From: Rhodoferax sp. BLA1 | GTDB taxonomy: Bacteria > Pseudomonadota > Gammaproteobacteria > Burkholderiales > Burkholderiaceae_C | NCBI RefSeq assembly: GCF_013416775.1 | Contig: NZ_SZVI01000006.1 | Span: 1 to 64,000 of the forward strand | DNA: 64,000 nt | Reading direction: 5' to 3' | In this document: positions 8,867-17,262 of the stretch, piece after piece | Layout of the letters: each line of letters opens with the position of its first letter | Numbering within the stretch: position 1 is the first letter of the stretch | Notes under the pieces: generated by a model | The model's database searches: none | Told to the model about the DNA's origin: nothing | Seen by the model: the letters and a program-made list of their open reading frames with translations, nothing else | Translations under genes and position numbers: made by a program

Positions 8867-9691
8867 GTGCAAGTGGTTCCCGTTTTTGTTGTCAGTTTAA
8901 AAAGCGCCACGGCTCGGCGAGCGGCCCTCAAGTCGCATCTGGATGCTTTGGGCATCCAGTTCGAATGGATCGACGCCGTCAGAGGTGATGCGCTTAGTCC
9001 GCAGTACCGCCAAGAAGTCAACCCCACCGGGAATATGTCACCCGGGCAACTGGGCTGCTACCTGTCGCATATCCACATCTATGAACGCATCATTGAACAG
9101 AAGCTGCCGGTGGCACTGGTTCTGGAAGACGACGCGGTTTTGCACCCCAGCGTGAAAAACCTTGTGGCAACAGGTTGCCAACATCTGGAGTTTGATTATT
9201 GTTTTTTGGGCAGTGACGACCGGGGTGATGCCGGTTTTGTGTTCTACAACGCGGCGACACCGGTCCCCCTGAGTAAGGCACACCTGAGTTACCCGCTTTC
9301 CTCTGGGCCTTTTTGCACCCATGCCTACTGCATCACGCTCCAGGGAGCCCAAAACAGGCTGGCGTGTGCGTATCCCGCGCGCAGTGCCATCGACCATTAC
9401 CACCATTTGCCCTACACCCCCCGCTTGATGGCCGTGGTGCCCATGCTGGCATTTGTTCATGAGCTGAGTGCTGAGCAATCCATGTCTTCACTGAACTGGT
9501 CGGCGCTGCAGACCGTGACACGCAAACACTGGTGGTACTACCCGCTACGTGATGTGCTGAAGTTGAAGGTGTTGAAAAAGTGGCTGGCACGCAGGCACAC
9601 CAGGTTTCCCCATCCGGGTCAATGGCGATCGTTCCCCTCTGCCTTCAGAGTGGTTCGTAAAAACACACTCAAGCGTTCTGCAGATGCCTGA
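8867..9691 (+). CDS. glycosyltransferase family 25 protein
   Basis: A 274-residue GT25 (LPS beta-1,4-galactosyltransferase/LgtB-like) enzyme. The start is GTG at 8867 with AGGAGA about seven bases upstream, and the family N-terminus 'VFVVSLKSATARR' follows at once. Conserved parts are LGIQFEWIDAVRGD, MSPGQLGCYLSHI and the acidic metal site LVLEDDAVL. The C-terminal ~40 residues are very basic, suggesting membrane-surface association. It should add a hexose to the lipid-linked glycan in the cytoplasm. It lies 18 bases after the flippase gene and ends an apparent three-gene unit. Confidence 0.88.
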   Translation: MQVVPVFVVSLKSATARRAALKSHLDALGIQFEWIDAVRGDALSPQYRQEVNPTGNMSPGQLGCYLSHIHIYERIIEQKLPVALVLEDDAVLHPSVKNLVATGCQHLEFDYCFLGSDDRGDAGFVFYNAATPVPLSKAHLSYPLSSGPFCTHAYCITLQGAQNRLACAYPARSAIDHYHHLPYTPRLMAVVPMLAFVHELSAEQSMSSLNWSALQTVTRKHWWYYPLRDVLKLKVLKKWLARRHTRFPHPGQWRSFPSAFRVVRKNTLKRSADA

Positions 9692-9776
9692 TGACAACGC
9701 CCTCTGGAGCGCCCGGTTTACACTGTCAGCCACGGTCATTTAAATCCAATCGGCCGCACCGATAGTCTGCCAACCT

Positions 9777-10922
9777 ATGCCTACCCAAAAAGTCCTCATC
9801 ATCTTCGGCACCCGCCCTGAGGCCATCAAGATGGCTCCCGTGGTCAAGGGTTTTCAAGCAGCTTTCCCAAAGATCCAAACCGTGGTTTGTGTCACCGCAC
9901 AACACCGCCAGATGCTGGATCAGGTGCTCAAACTGTTTGACATCACCCCGGAGCATGATCTGAACATCATGAAACCCGGACAAGACCTGTTTGACATCAC
10001 CAGCAACATCCTCATCGGCCTCAAAGCTGTGCTAGCTGCTGAGAAACCCGACCTGGTGCTGGTGCACGGCGACACCACCACCACTTTGGCTGCCAGCCTG
10101 GCGGCTTATTACGCGGGTGTCCCGGTGGGCCACGTCGAGGCCGGTCTGCGCACCGGCAACAAACACGCACCGTTCCCCGAGGAAATCAACCGCAAACTCA
10201 CCGGCGCCATTGCCGACATCCACTTTGCCCCCACCGATGCCGCGCGCCAAAACCTGCTACGTGAAGGTGTTGACCCCGCCACCATCTATATCACCGGCAA
10301 CACCGTGATTGACGCCCTACTTGCCGTCTCGCAGCGACTCAAAAACCAGCCTGAACTCAGCACCGATTTTGACGAACAGTTCCAGTTTCTGGATGCCAGT
10401 AAAAAACTCATTCTGGTCACTGGCCACCGCCGTGAGAATTTTGGCGAAGGTTTCCAAAACATCTGCCAAGCCCTTGCTGATATTGCCTGTAGCGCTCCTG
10501 ATATTGAAGTACTTTACCCGGTGCACCTGAACCCCAACGTGCGCCAGCCGGTGGCCGACATCCTGGCAGCGCGTCAGTTGTCCAATGTGCACCTGATCGA
10601 CCCGGTGGACTATTTGCCTTTTGTTTATCTGATGAACCGCGCCCATCTCATCATCACCGACAGCGGCGGTGTGCAAGAGGAAGCACCGTCGCTGGGCAAA
10701 CCGGTGCTGGTGATGCGCGACACCACCGAACGCCCCGAGGCGGTGGCCGCGGGCACCGTCAAGCTGGTGGGCACCTCACGCGAGACGATTGTCAAGGAAT
10801 GCCTCAACCTGCTGAACAACCCGGCCAACTACCAGCGCATGTCGCAGGCGCACAACCCTTATGGGGATGGCCAAGCGACACAGCGCATTGTTGATACTGT
10901 TTTATCCATCCAAACGCGTTAA
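9777..10922 (+). CDS. wecB: UDP-N-acetylglucosamine 2-epimerase (non-hydrolysing)
   Basis: A 381-residue enzyme converting UDP-GlcNAc to UDP-ManNAc. The sequence begins [19 protein letters not shown], the family signature. It keeps [22 protein letters not shown], the motif TGHRRENFG and [16 protein letters not shown], which contribute substrate and allosteric contacts. It is full length with no odd residues. Spacing of 15 bases to wecC indicates an operon in which UDP-ManNAc is oxidised to UDP-ManNAcA, a uronic acid commonly found in capsules and XrtA-linked exopolysaccharides. Confidence 0.96.
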   Translation: MPTQKVLIIFGTRPEAIKMAPVVKGFQAAFPKIQTVVCVTAQHRQMLDQVLKLFDITPEHDLNIMKPGQDLFDITSNILIGLKAVLAAEKPDLVLVHGDTTTTLAASLAAYYAGVPVGHVEAGLRTGNKHAPFPEEINRKLTGAIADIHFAPTDAARQNLLREGVDPATIYITGNTVIDALLAVSQRLKNQPELSTDFDEQFQFLDASKKLILVTGHRRENFGEGFQNICQALADIACSAPDIEVLYPVHLNPNVRQPVADILAARQLSNVHLIDPVDYLPFVYLMNRAHLIITDSGGVQEEAPSLGKPVLVMRDTTERPEAVAAGTVKLVGTSRETIVKECLNLLNNPANYQRMSQAHNPYGDGQATQRIVDTVLSIQTR

Positions 10923-10937
10923 AAGGGGATCTTTGTC

Positions 10938-12158
10938 ATGGCACGCCTGAGTCAAAAAATCATCGTCATGGGCCTGGGCTACATCGGCCTGCCCACCGCC
11001 TCTATGCTGGCTACCAAGGGGCACCAGGTGCTCGGCGTGGATGTGAGCGAACACGCGGTGAACACCATCAACAGTGGCCGCATCCACATCATCGAGCCCG
11101 ATCTGGATATCCTGGTGCGCTCTGCGGTCAACAGCGGCAACCTCAAGGCCTCCCTCACCCCCGAAGAAGGTGACACCTTCATCATCGCCGTGCCGACACC
11201 GTTCATGGAAGTGGATGGCAACCCCAAAGCGCCCGACCTGACCTATGTGGAGGCGGCCACCCGCGCCATCGTCCCTTACTTGCGTGAGGGCAACCTGGTC
11301 ATCTTGGAGTCGACCTCACCGGTCGGCACCACCGAGTTCATCTACAACACCATTGTTGACATGCGCCCGGAACTGACGGGCAAGATCCACTGTGCGCACT
11401 GCCCCGAACGGGTGCTGCCCGGCCACATCCTGCGCGAACTGGTGGACAACGACCGCATCGTTGGTGGCCTGACCAAATCTGCCAACGAACAAGCGCGCGA
11501 CCTCTACAAGAGTTTCTGCAACGGTGCCATCCTGCTCACCGACAGCAAAACCGCTGAACTCTCCAAACTGGTGGAAAACTCCTTCCGTGACGTCAACATC
11601 GCTTTTGCCAATGAGTTGTCACTGATTTGTGATCACCTGGGTATCAATGTCTGGGAAACCATCTCGTTGGCCAACCGACACCCTCGTGTCAACATCCTAC
11701 AGCCCGGCCCTGGCGTCGGTGGGCATTGCATTGCGGTGGACCCCTGGTTCATCGTCTCCAGCGCACCAGAACAAGCCAAACTGATCAAAACCGCGCGTCA
11801 GGTCAACGACGCCAAGCCGCATTGGGTCATCGACAAGGTCAAGGCCAAGGCGGCACGTTTCAAAGATCCCGTCATTGCCTGTCTGGGCCTGGCCTTCAAG
11901 GCCAATATCGACGACACGCGTGAATCACCCGCGCTGGAAATTGTCAAAGACCTGATTGCCCAAAACGTCGGTCGGGTCATGGCCTGTGACCCGAATGTGC
12001 GTGCCGAGAAGCTCGCCTTTCCGCTCTTTGATCTGAAACAGGTCTTGAAAGAAGCCGACATCCTGCTGCTGCTGGTGGACCACACCGAGTTCAAGGAGAT
12101 GGACATGGATGCCATCCGCGACAAAGTGGTGATCGATACCCGGGGCGTGTTGCGTTAA
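10938..12158 (+). CDS. wecC: UDP-N-acetyl-D-mannosamine dehydrogenase
   Basis: A 406-residue NAD-dependent nucleotide-sugar dehydrogenase of the UDP-Glc/Man dehydrogenase superfamily. The Rossmann motif is VMGLGYIGLPTA, the family ESTSPVGTTE and HCPERVLPG follow, and the catalytic cysteine sits in GVGGHCIAVDPW. It oxidises UDP-ManNAc twice to UDP-ManNAcA. Pairing with wecB directly upstream supports ManNAc rather than glucose as substrate. A purine-rich AAAAGGGGA lies shortly before the ATG. The following glycosyltransferase starts two bases after the stop, so all three are co-transcribed. Confidence 0.95.
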   Translation: MARLSQKIIVMGLGYIGLPTASMLATKGHQVLGVDVSEHAVNTINSGRIHIIEPDLDILVRSAVNSGNLKASLTPEEGDTFIIAVPTPFMEVDGNPKAPDLTYVEAATRAIVPYLREGNLVILESTSPVGTTEFIYNTIVDMRPELTGKIHCAHCPERVLPGHILRELVDNDRIVGGLTKSANEQARDLYKSFCNGAILLTDSKTAELSKLVENSFRDVNIAFANELSLICDHLGINVWETISLANRHPRVNILQPGPGVGGHCIAVDPWFIVSSAPEQAKLIKTARQVNDAKPHWVIDKVKAKAARFKDPVIACLGLAFKANIDDTRESPALEIVKDLIAQNVGRVMACDPNVRAEKLAFPLFDLKQVLKEADILLLLVDHTEFKEMDMDAIRDKVVIDTRGVLR

Positions 12159-12160
12159 CC

Positions 12161-13378
12161 ATGCGAATCCTGCACGTTCTGGACCACTCCATCCCGCTGC
12201 ACAGCGGCTACACCTTTCGCACCGCCTCGCTCCTGCGTGAGCAGCGGGCACTGGGCTGGGACACCTTTCACATCACCTCACCCAAGCAGGGCGATACCCA
12301 GGAATCTGAAGAGTCGGTTGATGGCCTGCACTTCTACCGCACAGCAAGTGGCACCGGCCTGATGGCAGATCTGCCCGTGGGTCGGGAAGTGGCTTTGATG
12401 AAGGCACTTGGGGAGCGGCTGGAGCAGGTCGCCCGCATCGTCGAACCCGACATCATCCACGCCCACTCCCCCGTGCTCAACGCTTTGCCCGCGCTCAAGG
12501 TGGGGCGCAAGCTGGGCATCCCGGTGGTGTATGAAATCCGGGCCTTCTGGGAAGACGCTGCGGTGGACCACGGCACCACCAACCAAGGCAGCCTGCGTTA
12601 CCGCGCCACGCGTGGCCTGGAAACGCGGGCCATCCGGCGTGCTGACCATGTGTTCACCATTTGTGAAGGCCTGCGTGCCGATATCGTCGCGCGCGGCATC
12701 CCCAGCAGCAAAGTCACCGTCATTCCCAATGCCGTCAATGTGGAGTCGTTCCAGTTAGGTAGCCCGCCTGACCCGGCCTTGCTGGACAAGTTGGGCCTGA
12801 CTGGCAGCACGGTGGTGGGGTTTATCGGCTCGTATTACGCCTACGAGGGACTTGACCTGCTGGTGGCTGCGCTTCCGCAACTGATTGCCGCCCGGCCCGA
12901 TATCAAGCTGCTGCTGGTAGGCGGCGGCTCACAAGAAGTCAACTTGCGCCAGCAGGCCCAGCAGCTTGGTGTGGCCGACAAGGTGGTGTTTGCGGGCCGC
13001 GTGCCACACCAGGACGTCAACAAATACTACGATCTGATCAAGGTGCTGGCCTACCCGCGCCACCCGATGCGCCTGACCGAACTGGTCACACCTCTGAAGC
13101 CACTGGAAGCCATGGCCCAAGGCCAGTTGTTTGTGGCGTCCGACGTGGGCGGCCACAAAGAGCTGGTGCAACACAACCAGACCGGCGTGTTGTTCAAGGC
13201 CGGTAGCGCTGATGCATTGGCGCAGTCGCTGCTGGGCTTGCTCAATAACCCGGACTTGTGGCCGGTGCTCAAAGCCAATGGGCGCGAATTTGTCGAGAAT
13301 GTGCGCAACTGGAAGAACAGTGTGGCCAACTATGTGGGGCCGTATGAGGCGCTGGCACGGCCTGGTCATGGGCGCTAA
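12161..13378 (+). CDS. glycosyltransferase, exosortase A-associated (Daro_2409-like)
   Basis: A 405-residue GT4-type enzyme. The opening MRILHVLDHSIPLHSGYTFR is the hallmark of the exosortase A-associated family named after Daro_2409 (TIGR04063). The donor site includes 'VIPNAVNVESF', 'VGFIGSYYAYEGLDLL' and 'RLTELVTPLKPLEAMAQG'. It would use a nucleotide sugar, possibly UDP-ManNAcA from the neighbouring WecB/WecC, to extend the lipid-linked repeat; the donor is inferred from position only. It is the last gene of the wecBC operon and is followed by a palindromic repeat. Confidence 0.92.
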   Translation: MRILHVLDHSIPLHSGYTFRTASLLREQRALGWDTFHITSPKQGDTQESEESVDGLHFYRTASGTGLMADLPVGREVALMKALGERLEQVARIVEPDIIHAHSPVLNALPALKVGRKLGIPVVYEIRAFWEDAAVDHGTTNQGSLRYRATRGLETRAIRRADHVFTICEGLRADIVARGIPSSKVTVIPNAVNVESFQLGSPPDPALLDKLGLTGSTVVGFIGSYYAYEGLDLLVAALPQLIAARPDIKLLLVGGGSQEVNLRQQAQQLGVADKVVFAGRVPHQDVNKYYDLIKVLAYPRHPMRLTELVTPLKPLEAMAQGQLFVASDVGGHKELVQHNQTGVLFKAGSADALAQSLLGLLNNPDLWPVLKANGREFVENVRNWKNSVANYVGPYEALARPGHGR

Positions 13379-13388
13379 TTTGATGCAC

Positions 13389-13430
13389 AAAATCAACCTC
13401 TAGCCCTTATAAAACAAGGGCAGGTAGCTA
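13389..13430 (-). repeat. dispersed intergenic palindromic repeat, copy 2
   Basis: It lies 10 bases after the glycosyltransferase stop. Read on the - strand: GTAGCTACCTGCCCTTG, then TTTTATAAGGGCTAGAG, then GTTGATTTT. This is the best-preserved copy of the family and gives the consensus TAGCT-N5-CCCTT-AT-rich loop-AAGGGCTAGAG-N4-ATTT. Confidence 0.75.
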
Positions 13431-13461
13431 CTGTATTTATATTGACTTGGGGGAAGCCTGC

Positions 13462-13890
13462 ATGTACCCACTCAACCAGACAAGAAGGCGTTATGTGACA
13501 TCGGCTTTGTCGGTGGTGGCCCTGTTCAGTATGGGTGCATGGTCATCACGCACCCAAGCGGCCACCAAAGCGACTGCGAGTTTTGCGCAAGCCAACCTGC
13601 TGCGCCTGGCGCGTCAGCCAGACGCTGCACGGGTGGGCGAGGCGATGCTGCCACAGTTGGCATATCCAACACCCCAGGCACTGGTGCAAACACTGGCCTC
13701 TCGGCTATCAGGGTTTCTGGGCAGCGACCTGCGCCAGGTCTGTGACACCGGCCAGCTCCAGCTGGCGTTTCAGAAAGCCGTGCAGGACGACTTTGCACAG
13801 GGTCGATGCCAGACAGTCAGCGGCTGGGTATTGACTCACACCGAGGTCGAACTCTGTGCGCTGGCCGCCTTGTCTGCCCACCACGCCTGA
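13462..13890 (+). CDS. small exported protein with Tat-like signal, unknown function
   Basis: A protein of about 142 residues. The ATG at 13462 is chosen because GGGGGAA precedes it by about seven bases. The N-terminus MYPLNQTRRRYVTSA followed by a hydrophobic stretch resembles a twin-arginine signal peptide, cut probably after the AQA-like region near residue 33. The mature part is helical, with two cysteines and a terminal tryptophan-containing motif (SGWVLTHTEVELCALAAL). I recognise no family with certainty. Tat export suggests a folded or cofactor-bound periplasmic protein. It is isolated between two palindrome-flanked blocks and converges on the - strand operon that ends 16 bases further on. 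Confidence 0.6.
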   Translation: MYPLNQTRRRYVTSALSVVALFSMGAWSSRTQAATKATASFAQANLLRLARQPDAARVGEAMLPQLAYPTPQALVQTLASRLSGFLGSDLRQVCDTGQLQLAFQKAVQDDFAQGRCQTVSGWVLTHTEVELCALAALSAHHA

Positions 13891-13906
13891 CTTCGTCCAG
13901 ACAACA

Positions 13907-14668
13907 TCAGCTGGTTGATTTGCGTTCCCGTGCACCCGCGCGACGGATGTAGTCGCCCAGCACACAGTAGGCGATGGTCGCCAGATAACGCGGCCCAAGG
14001 CGACCAACGTTGAACTTGGAGACACCGCCATCTCGGTCACGCCAGCTGTTGGGAATGATCTTGGCGCGGGCCCCTGACAACACCGCCTTAACCGACATTT
14101 CCACCGTGAGGTTGAAGTCGGCGCTGATCAGCGGGGCCATGGTCTCCACCACGTGGCGGCGATACCCTTTGAACCCGTTGGTGAAATCACGGTACTCACG
14201 GAAACCGGTTAGGTAGGCGATCAACAGATTGCCAGCGCGATTCAACATTTTTTTGACCAGCGGGTAGTCCTGCACCTGAGTTTGCCCGGAAAAACGGTTG
14301 CCAAAAGCACAGTCGTAACCGTCGGCCAGGGCCTGGGCGTAGGCCACCACGTCACTCGGGCTGTCGGAGCCATCGGCCATGGACACAATCACCGCATCAC
14401 CCTCAAAACTGCTCAGGCCAGCACGCACCGCCAGACCGTAGCCACCCTTGCCGTGATTCCTGATCGGTTTAACAGCAGGGATTTCTGCAGACAAGCGACT
14501 CAGAATGGCCCAGGTGCTGTCACTGGACTGGTCCTCCACGACGCGGATTTCATAGGCTAGGCCAGCCGTAGCCAGCGCGCTGGACAGCGCACGAACCGTC
14601 GGCTCGATCACCGCCTCTTCGTTGTAGGCCGGGATCACCACCGACACTTTGAAATGTGACTCAGCCAT
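13907..14668 (-). CDS. DPM1-like glycosyltransferase family 2
   Basis: A 253-residue GT2 enzyme. The start ATG at 14668 gives the standard N-terminus 'KVSVVIPAYNEEAVIEPTV'; a longer open frame upstream is not used. Metal and nucleotide sites are VVEDQSSDST and SMADGSDSPSD, and the family region KGGYGLAVRAGL is present. It resembles dolichyl/polyprenyl-phosphate sugar synthases, which charge a polyprenyl phosphate with one sugar. It has no C-terminal membrane pair, unlike GtrB. It is the last gene of a seven-gene - strand operon and overlaps the isomerase gene by 8 bases. Confidence 0.88.
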   Translation of the reverse strand: MAESHFKVSVVIPAYNEEAVIEPTVRALSSALATAGLAYEIRVVEDQSSDSTWAILSRLSAEIPAVKPIRNHGKGGYGLAVRAGLSSFEGDAVIVSMADGSDSPSDVVAYAQALADGYDCAFGNRFSGQTQVQDYPLVKKMLNRAGNLLIAYLTGFREYRDFTNGFKGYRRHVVETMAPLISADFNLTVEMSVKAVLSGARAKIIPNSWRDRDGGVSKFNVGRLGPRYLATIAYCVLGDYIRRAGARERKSTS

Positions 14669-15467
14669 AACAACGCGCTGCCAGTTGGGCCGCCTCCTGA
14701 ATGTCGACCAAGGGTGTGCTGGTGCGCCGCATTTCCACCGAACACCAGCCGGTGTAGCCGACGGCACGCAAAGCATCCCCCACGGCCAGATGGTCGGTCC
14801 GTGGGCTGGTAAACGGCCCCAGGTCGGGCTCTGAGGCATGCACGTGCACCAAGATGTCAGCCACCTGCGGCACCGCAGCCACCGGGTCGTCCCCGGCCAG
14901 CACGGTGCAGGCGGTGTCCAGATGCAAACCAATGCCGGGGTGGTTACAGCCGCGCACCAGTTCCTCGGCTTCTTGCCAGCGGGTGACAAAGTTGCAGTTG
15001 TAGTAGCTGGGGTTGGCCTCAATCGCCAAGATCACCCCGGCGTCGGCACACACCTGCCCGGCTTGCCGGAAAAATCCGATGGCGTGTTGCATCGCCTGCG
15101 CAGGTGTCAAGTCACCACGATCGCGGTTTTTGGGGGAGCCAAACACCAGCACCTTGGCCCGCAAAGCGGCGGCCAGTTCAGCCACGCGGGCCAGATGCTT
15201 GATCAGGTCCGCCTGCTGCTGCGTTGAGCCAAACACCTGCAAGTCTGGTCGTCCAAACAGCAGCGACTGCAGTGAGGGCGTCTCAAAACCTGCCCCAGCC
15301 ATGGCTTGTGCATAAGCTGCTGCGGCCTCGGGTGTGGCACCCTCCCAGTTTGGCCACAGCCGTGTCGGTGCCACCTCGACGCCCTGCACCTGGTTGGCGC
15401 GCAGCAGGGCGAGCGCCGCCTGGTCTTCATCCGCAGCCCAGGCAATGTTGCTGAACGCCAACTTCAT
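14661..15467 (-). CDS. sugar-phosphate isomerase/epimerase-like TIM barrel
   Basis: A 268-residue protein of the xylose isomerase-like/AP endonuclease 2 TIM-barrel family. Metal-binding positions are suggested by the conserved 'LAIEANPSYYNC', 'GLHLDTAC', 'ILVHVHASEPDLGP' and the terminal 'WCSVEMRR'. Relatives isomerise or epimerise keto sugars and cyclitols. The substrate here is unknown. Placement between an SDR and a polyprenyl-sugar synthase, with 4-8 base overlaps, suggests that it makes or modifies the sugar or polyol that the operon transfers. Confidence 0.85.
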   Translation of the reverse strand: MKLAFSNIAWAADEDQAALALLRANQVQGVEVAPTRLWPNWEGATPEAAAAYAQAMAGAGFETPSLQSLLFGRPDLQVFGSTQQQADLIKHLARVAELAAALRAKVLVFGSPKNRDRGDLTPAQAMQHAIGFFRQAGQVCADAGVILAIEANPSYYNCNFVTRWQEAEELVRGCNHPGIGLHLDTACTVLAGDDPVAAVPQVADILVHVHASEPDLGPFTSPRTDHLAVGDALRAVGYTGWCSVEMRRTSTPLVDIQEAAQLAARCYG

Positions 15468-16240
15468 GGACTCACCCCTTCACTTGCCAGATAGGCGCCA
15501 AGCTGGTCCAGCACCGTGTCTGCCGACGCGATCCAGCCACCGCTGCCACCATACAGCGCTGCGTAGCGAGTGCGATGGTCATAGTGCGCCTCTGGGGCCG
15601 GGGTTTGACCGACCTGTTTGTTGGGAAAGTAGCGTTGCAGAATGGTGTGGGTGGCAACGGGCTGGGTGAACAGGTGCACCAGGTCCAACTGGTGTTCAAG
15701 CGCAACCGTGATGTCTGCCCATAAGCGGGTGATGTCGTAGTACTGGAAGCTGCTGGCGGGGTTGATGGCGGCCAGCATGTTGTTGTGCATCAGGTCGTAA
15801 ATCACGTTCTTTTTGAGCCCGGGGCCAAACAGACCGGGCAACCTGACCACCAGTGTGTTGGCAAACTGCGCCCGCATGAACTGCTCCAATGCCAGCCGAT
15901 GGGTGCCATAGGCGTGGTTTTTGCCCCTTGTGACATCCGCCGATTCGTCCTGCGGTGCGTCAGACGGGGGAATGGCATCCACCGTCGAGATCAGCACCAG
16001 CTGTTTGGCCTGCACAGTCTTGAGCAGCGCCATGATTTGTTGCAGGTTTTGCCAGTCTTGCGCAGGCTCTTTGTTTGCTATCCATTTATTAGCAGGTGCC
16101 CCAGAAAATACAAGGGTATCAAAGACTTTTCCTTCTATATCCTGAATGTTTCTGGAGTTAAAAAAAGACTCGAAGGTAGTTTGATTGCACAGGTTGGAAC
16201 CGACAAACCCGGTATGCCCCACGATGGCGTTGTGTGTCAT
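15464..16240 (-). CDS. NAD-dependent epimerase/reductase-like SDR
   Basis: A 258-residue extended short-chain dehydrogenase. The Rossmann motif is IVGHTGFVGSN. The catalytic region has LVLISTVDAIP, followed by HAYGTHRLALEQF, where the usual Tyr-xxx-Lys is Tyr-xxx-Arg. The chain is shorter than typical sugar epimerases (~300-340), missing part of the C-terminal substrate lobe. It resembles dTDP-4-dehydrorhamnose reductase-like proteins, but the specific reaction cannot be assigned. Four-base overlaps with both neighbours show tight coupling. The Arg substitution may be family-specific or may weaken catalysis. Confidence 0.75.
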   Translation of the reverse strand: MTHNAIVGHTGFVGSNLCNQTTFESFFNSRNIQDIEGKVFDTLVFSGAPANKWIANKEPAQDWQNLQQIMALLKTVQAKQLVLISTVDAIPPSDAPQDESADVTRGKNHAYGTHRLALEQFMRAQFANTLVVRLPGLFGPGLKKNVIYDLMHNNMLAAINPASSFQYYDITRLWADITVALEHQLDLVHLFTQPVATHTILQRYFPNKQVGQTPAPEAHYDHRTRYAALYGGSGGWIASADTVLDQLGAYLASEGVSP

Positions 16241-17259
16241 GCAGCTTGTTCCCTTTCTTCTGTCACGTTCAACTCCGGTGCATACGACATCACACTGCTG
16301 TTGCTTTGGGTGGTGTAAAAGTACAAGGGCCGTCGGCCAATGTTCTCAAGAATCTGCTGCATGTATTCCGACATCACCGCCAGCACCAGACTCAAGAAGA
16401 AAAACAGGATCGAGATCTGCAGTGACAACGACGCCCATCCCGCCGCCACAGTGGGATGGGTGAGCCAATACAACACCACGTAGATGCTGTAAATCACTGT
16501 CAGCAAACTGATGCCCACGGAAACAATCGACACCAGGCGCAACGGTTTGGGAGATAGGGACAAGGTCAGCTCCACCGCGCGGTAGCCCGAATACATCCAG
16601 TTCAAACCACCGCCTCCCGAGTTGGGCACGGGTTCGGGGTCGTAGACAATCTTTTCGATGCTGTAACCTGACAGGGCGGGCGCCACCGACAAAATCCGGT
16701 GCCGGTCCACCGCTTTCAGAATGAAGTTCAAGGCCCTGCGGCTGAACAGCCGGGCGCTGGAAAGCGCCGGTGGCAGCCGGATGTGGTTCAGCCGTCCGAG
16801 CGCTTTCAAAAACCGCTCTTCCATCTTGTAGTACGGTGTCCTGGCGGCGGCCCGCTCGCGGGTCACGGCATACACAATGTCCTTTTCGTCCAAAGCGACC
16901 CGGATCAACTCCCGCACCAGGCCCGGCGGGTCTTGGCGGGGGTCCAGCACAATCACATAGTCGCCAATGGCGTGGTCCAGTCCGGCAATGGTGGCAATGG
17001 CCATGCTGTATCGGTTGGCCAGGTTGAACAAAGCCAGGTTGGGCAGACGCGTCTGCAGCGCCGCCACTTTGGCCTGGGTGCGGTCGGTGCAACCGTTGTT
17101 GACCAGAATCACCTCGTAAAACTCGAAATCTGTGCGCAGGATATCGACCAGCCGCTCCACATACGCCTCAATGAAATCCTCGGCATCGAGCAAAGGCAAA
17201 ACGACCGAGGGAAACACCTCCCTGGGAAGGCGTGTATTGGGTGCTTTGCTGGTACTCAT
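16237..17259 (-). CDS. membrane-anchored glycosyltransferase family 2 (GtrB-like)
   Basis: A 340-residue protein with an N-terminal GT2 domain (FPSVVLPLLDAEDFIEAYV; EVILVNNGCTD; YVIVLDPRQDPP) and two C-terminal membrane segments at roughly residues 235-310. This layout matches GtrB/DPM-type polyprenyl-phosphate sugar synthases. The usual DxD is read here as LDPRQD. It would charge undecaprenyl phosphate with a single sugar for use by a GT-C enzyme in the periplasm. The GT-C-like gene at 18419-20002 in the same operon is a natural partner. It overlaps the SDR gene by 4 bases. Confidence 0.85.
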   Translation of the reverse strand: MSTSKAPNTRLPREVFPSVVLPLLDAEDFIEAYVERLVDILRTDFEFYEVILVNNGCTDRTQAKVAALQTRLPNLALFNLANRYSMAIATIAGLDHAIGDYVIVLDPRQDPPGLVRELIRVALDEKDIVYAVTRERAAARTPYYKMEERFLKALGRLNHIRLPPALSSARLFSRRALNFILKAVDRHRILSVAPALSGYSIEKIVYDPEPVPNSGGGGLNWMYSGYRAVELTLSLSPKPLRLVSIVSVGISLLTVIYSIYVVLYWLTHPTVAAGWASLSLQISILFFFLSLVLAVMSEYMQQILENIGRRPLYFYTTQSNSSVMSYAPELNVTEEREQAA

Positions 17260-17262
17260 GGT

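Noticed and set aside
14669..15022. N-terminal extension of the DPM1-like frame
   Set aside because: It is Pro/Trp/Arg-rich, antisense-like sequence within the isomerase gene; the family N-terminus starts at 14668.
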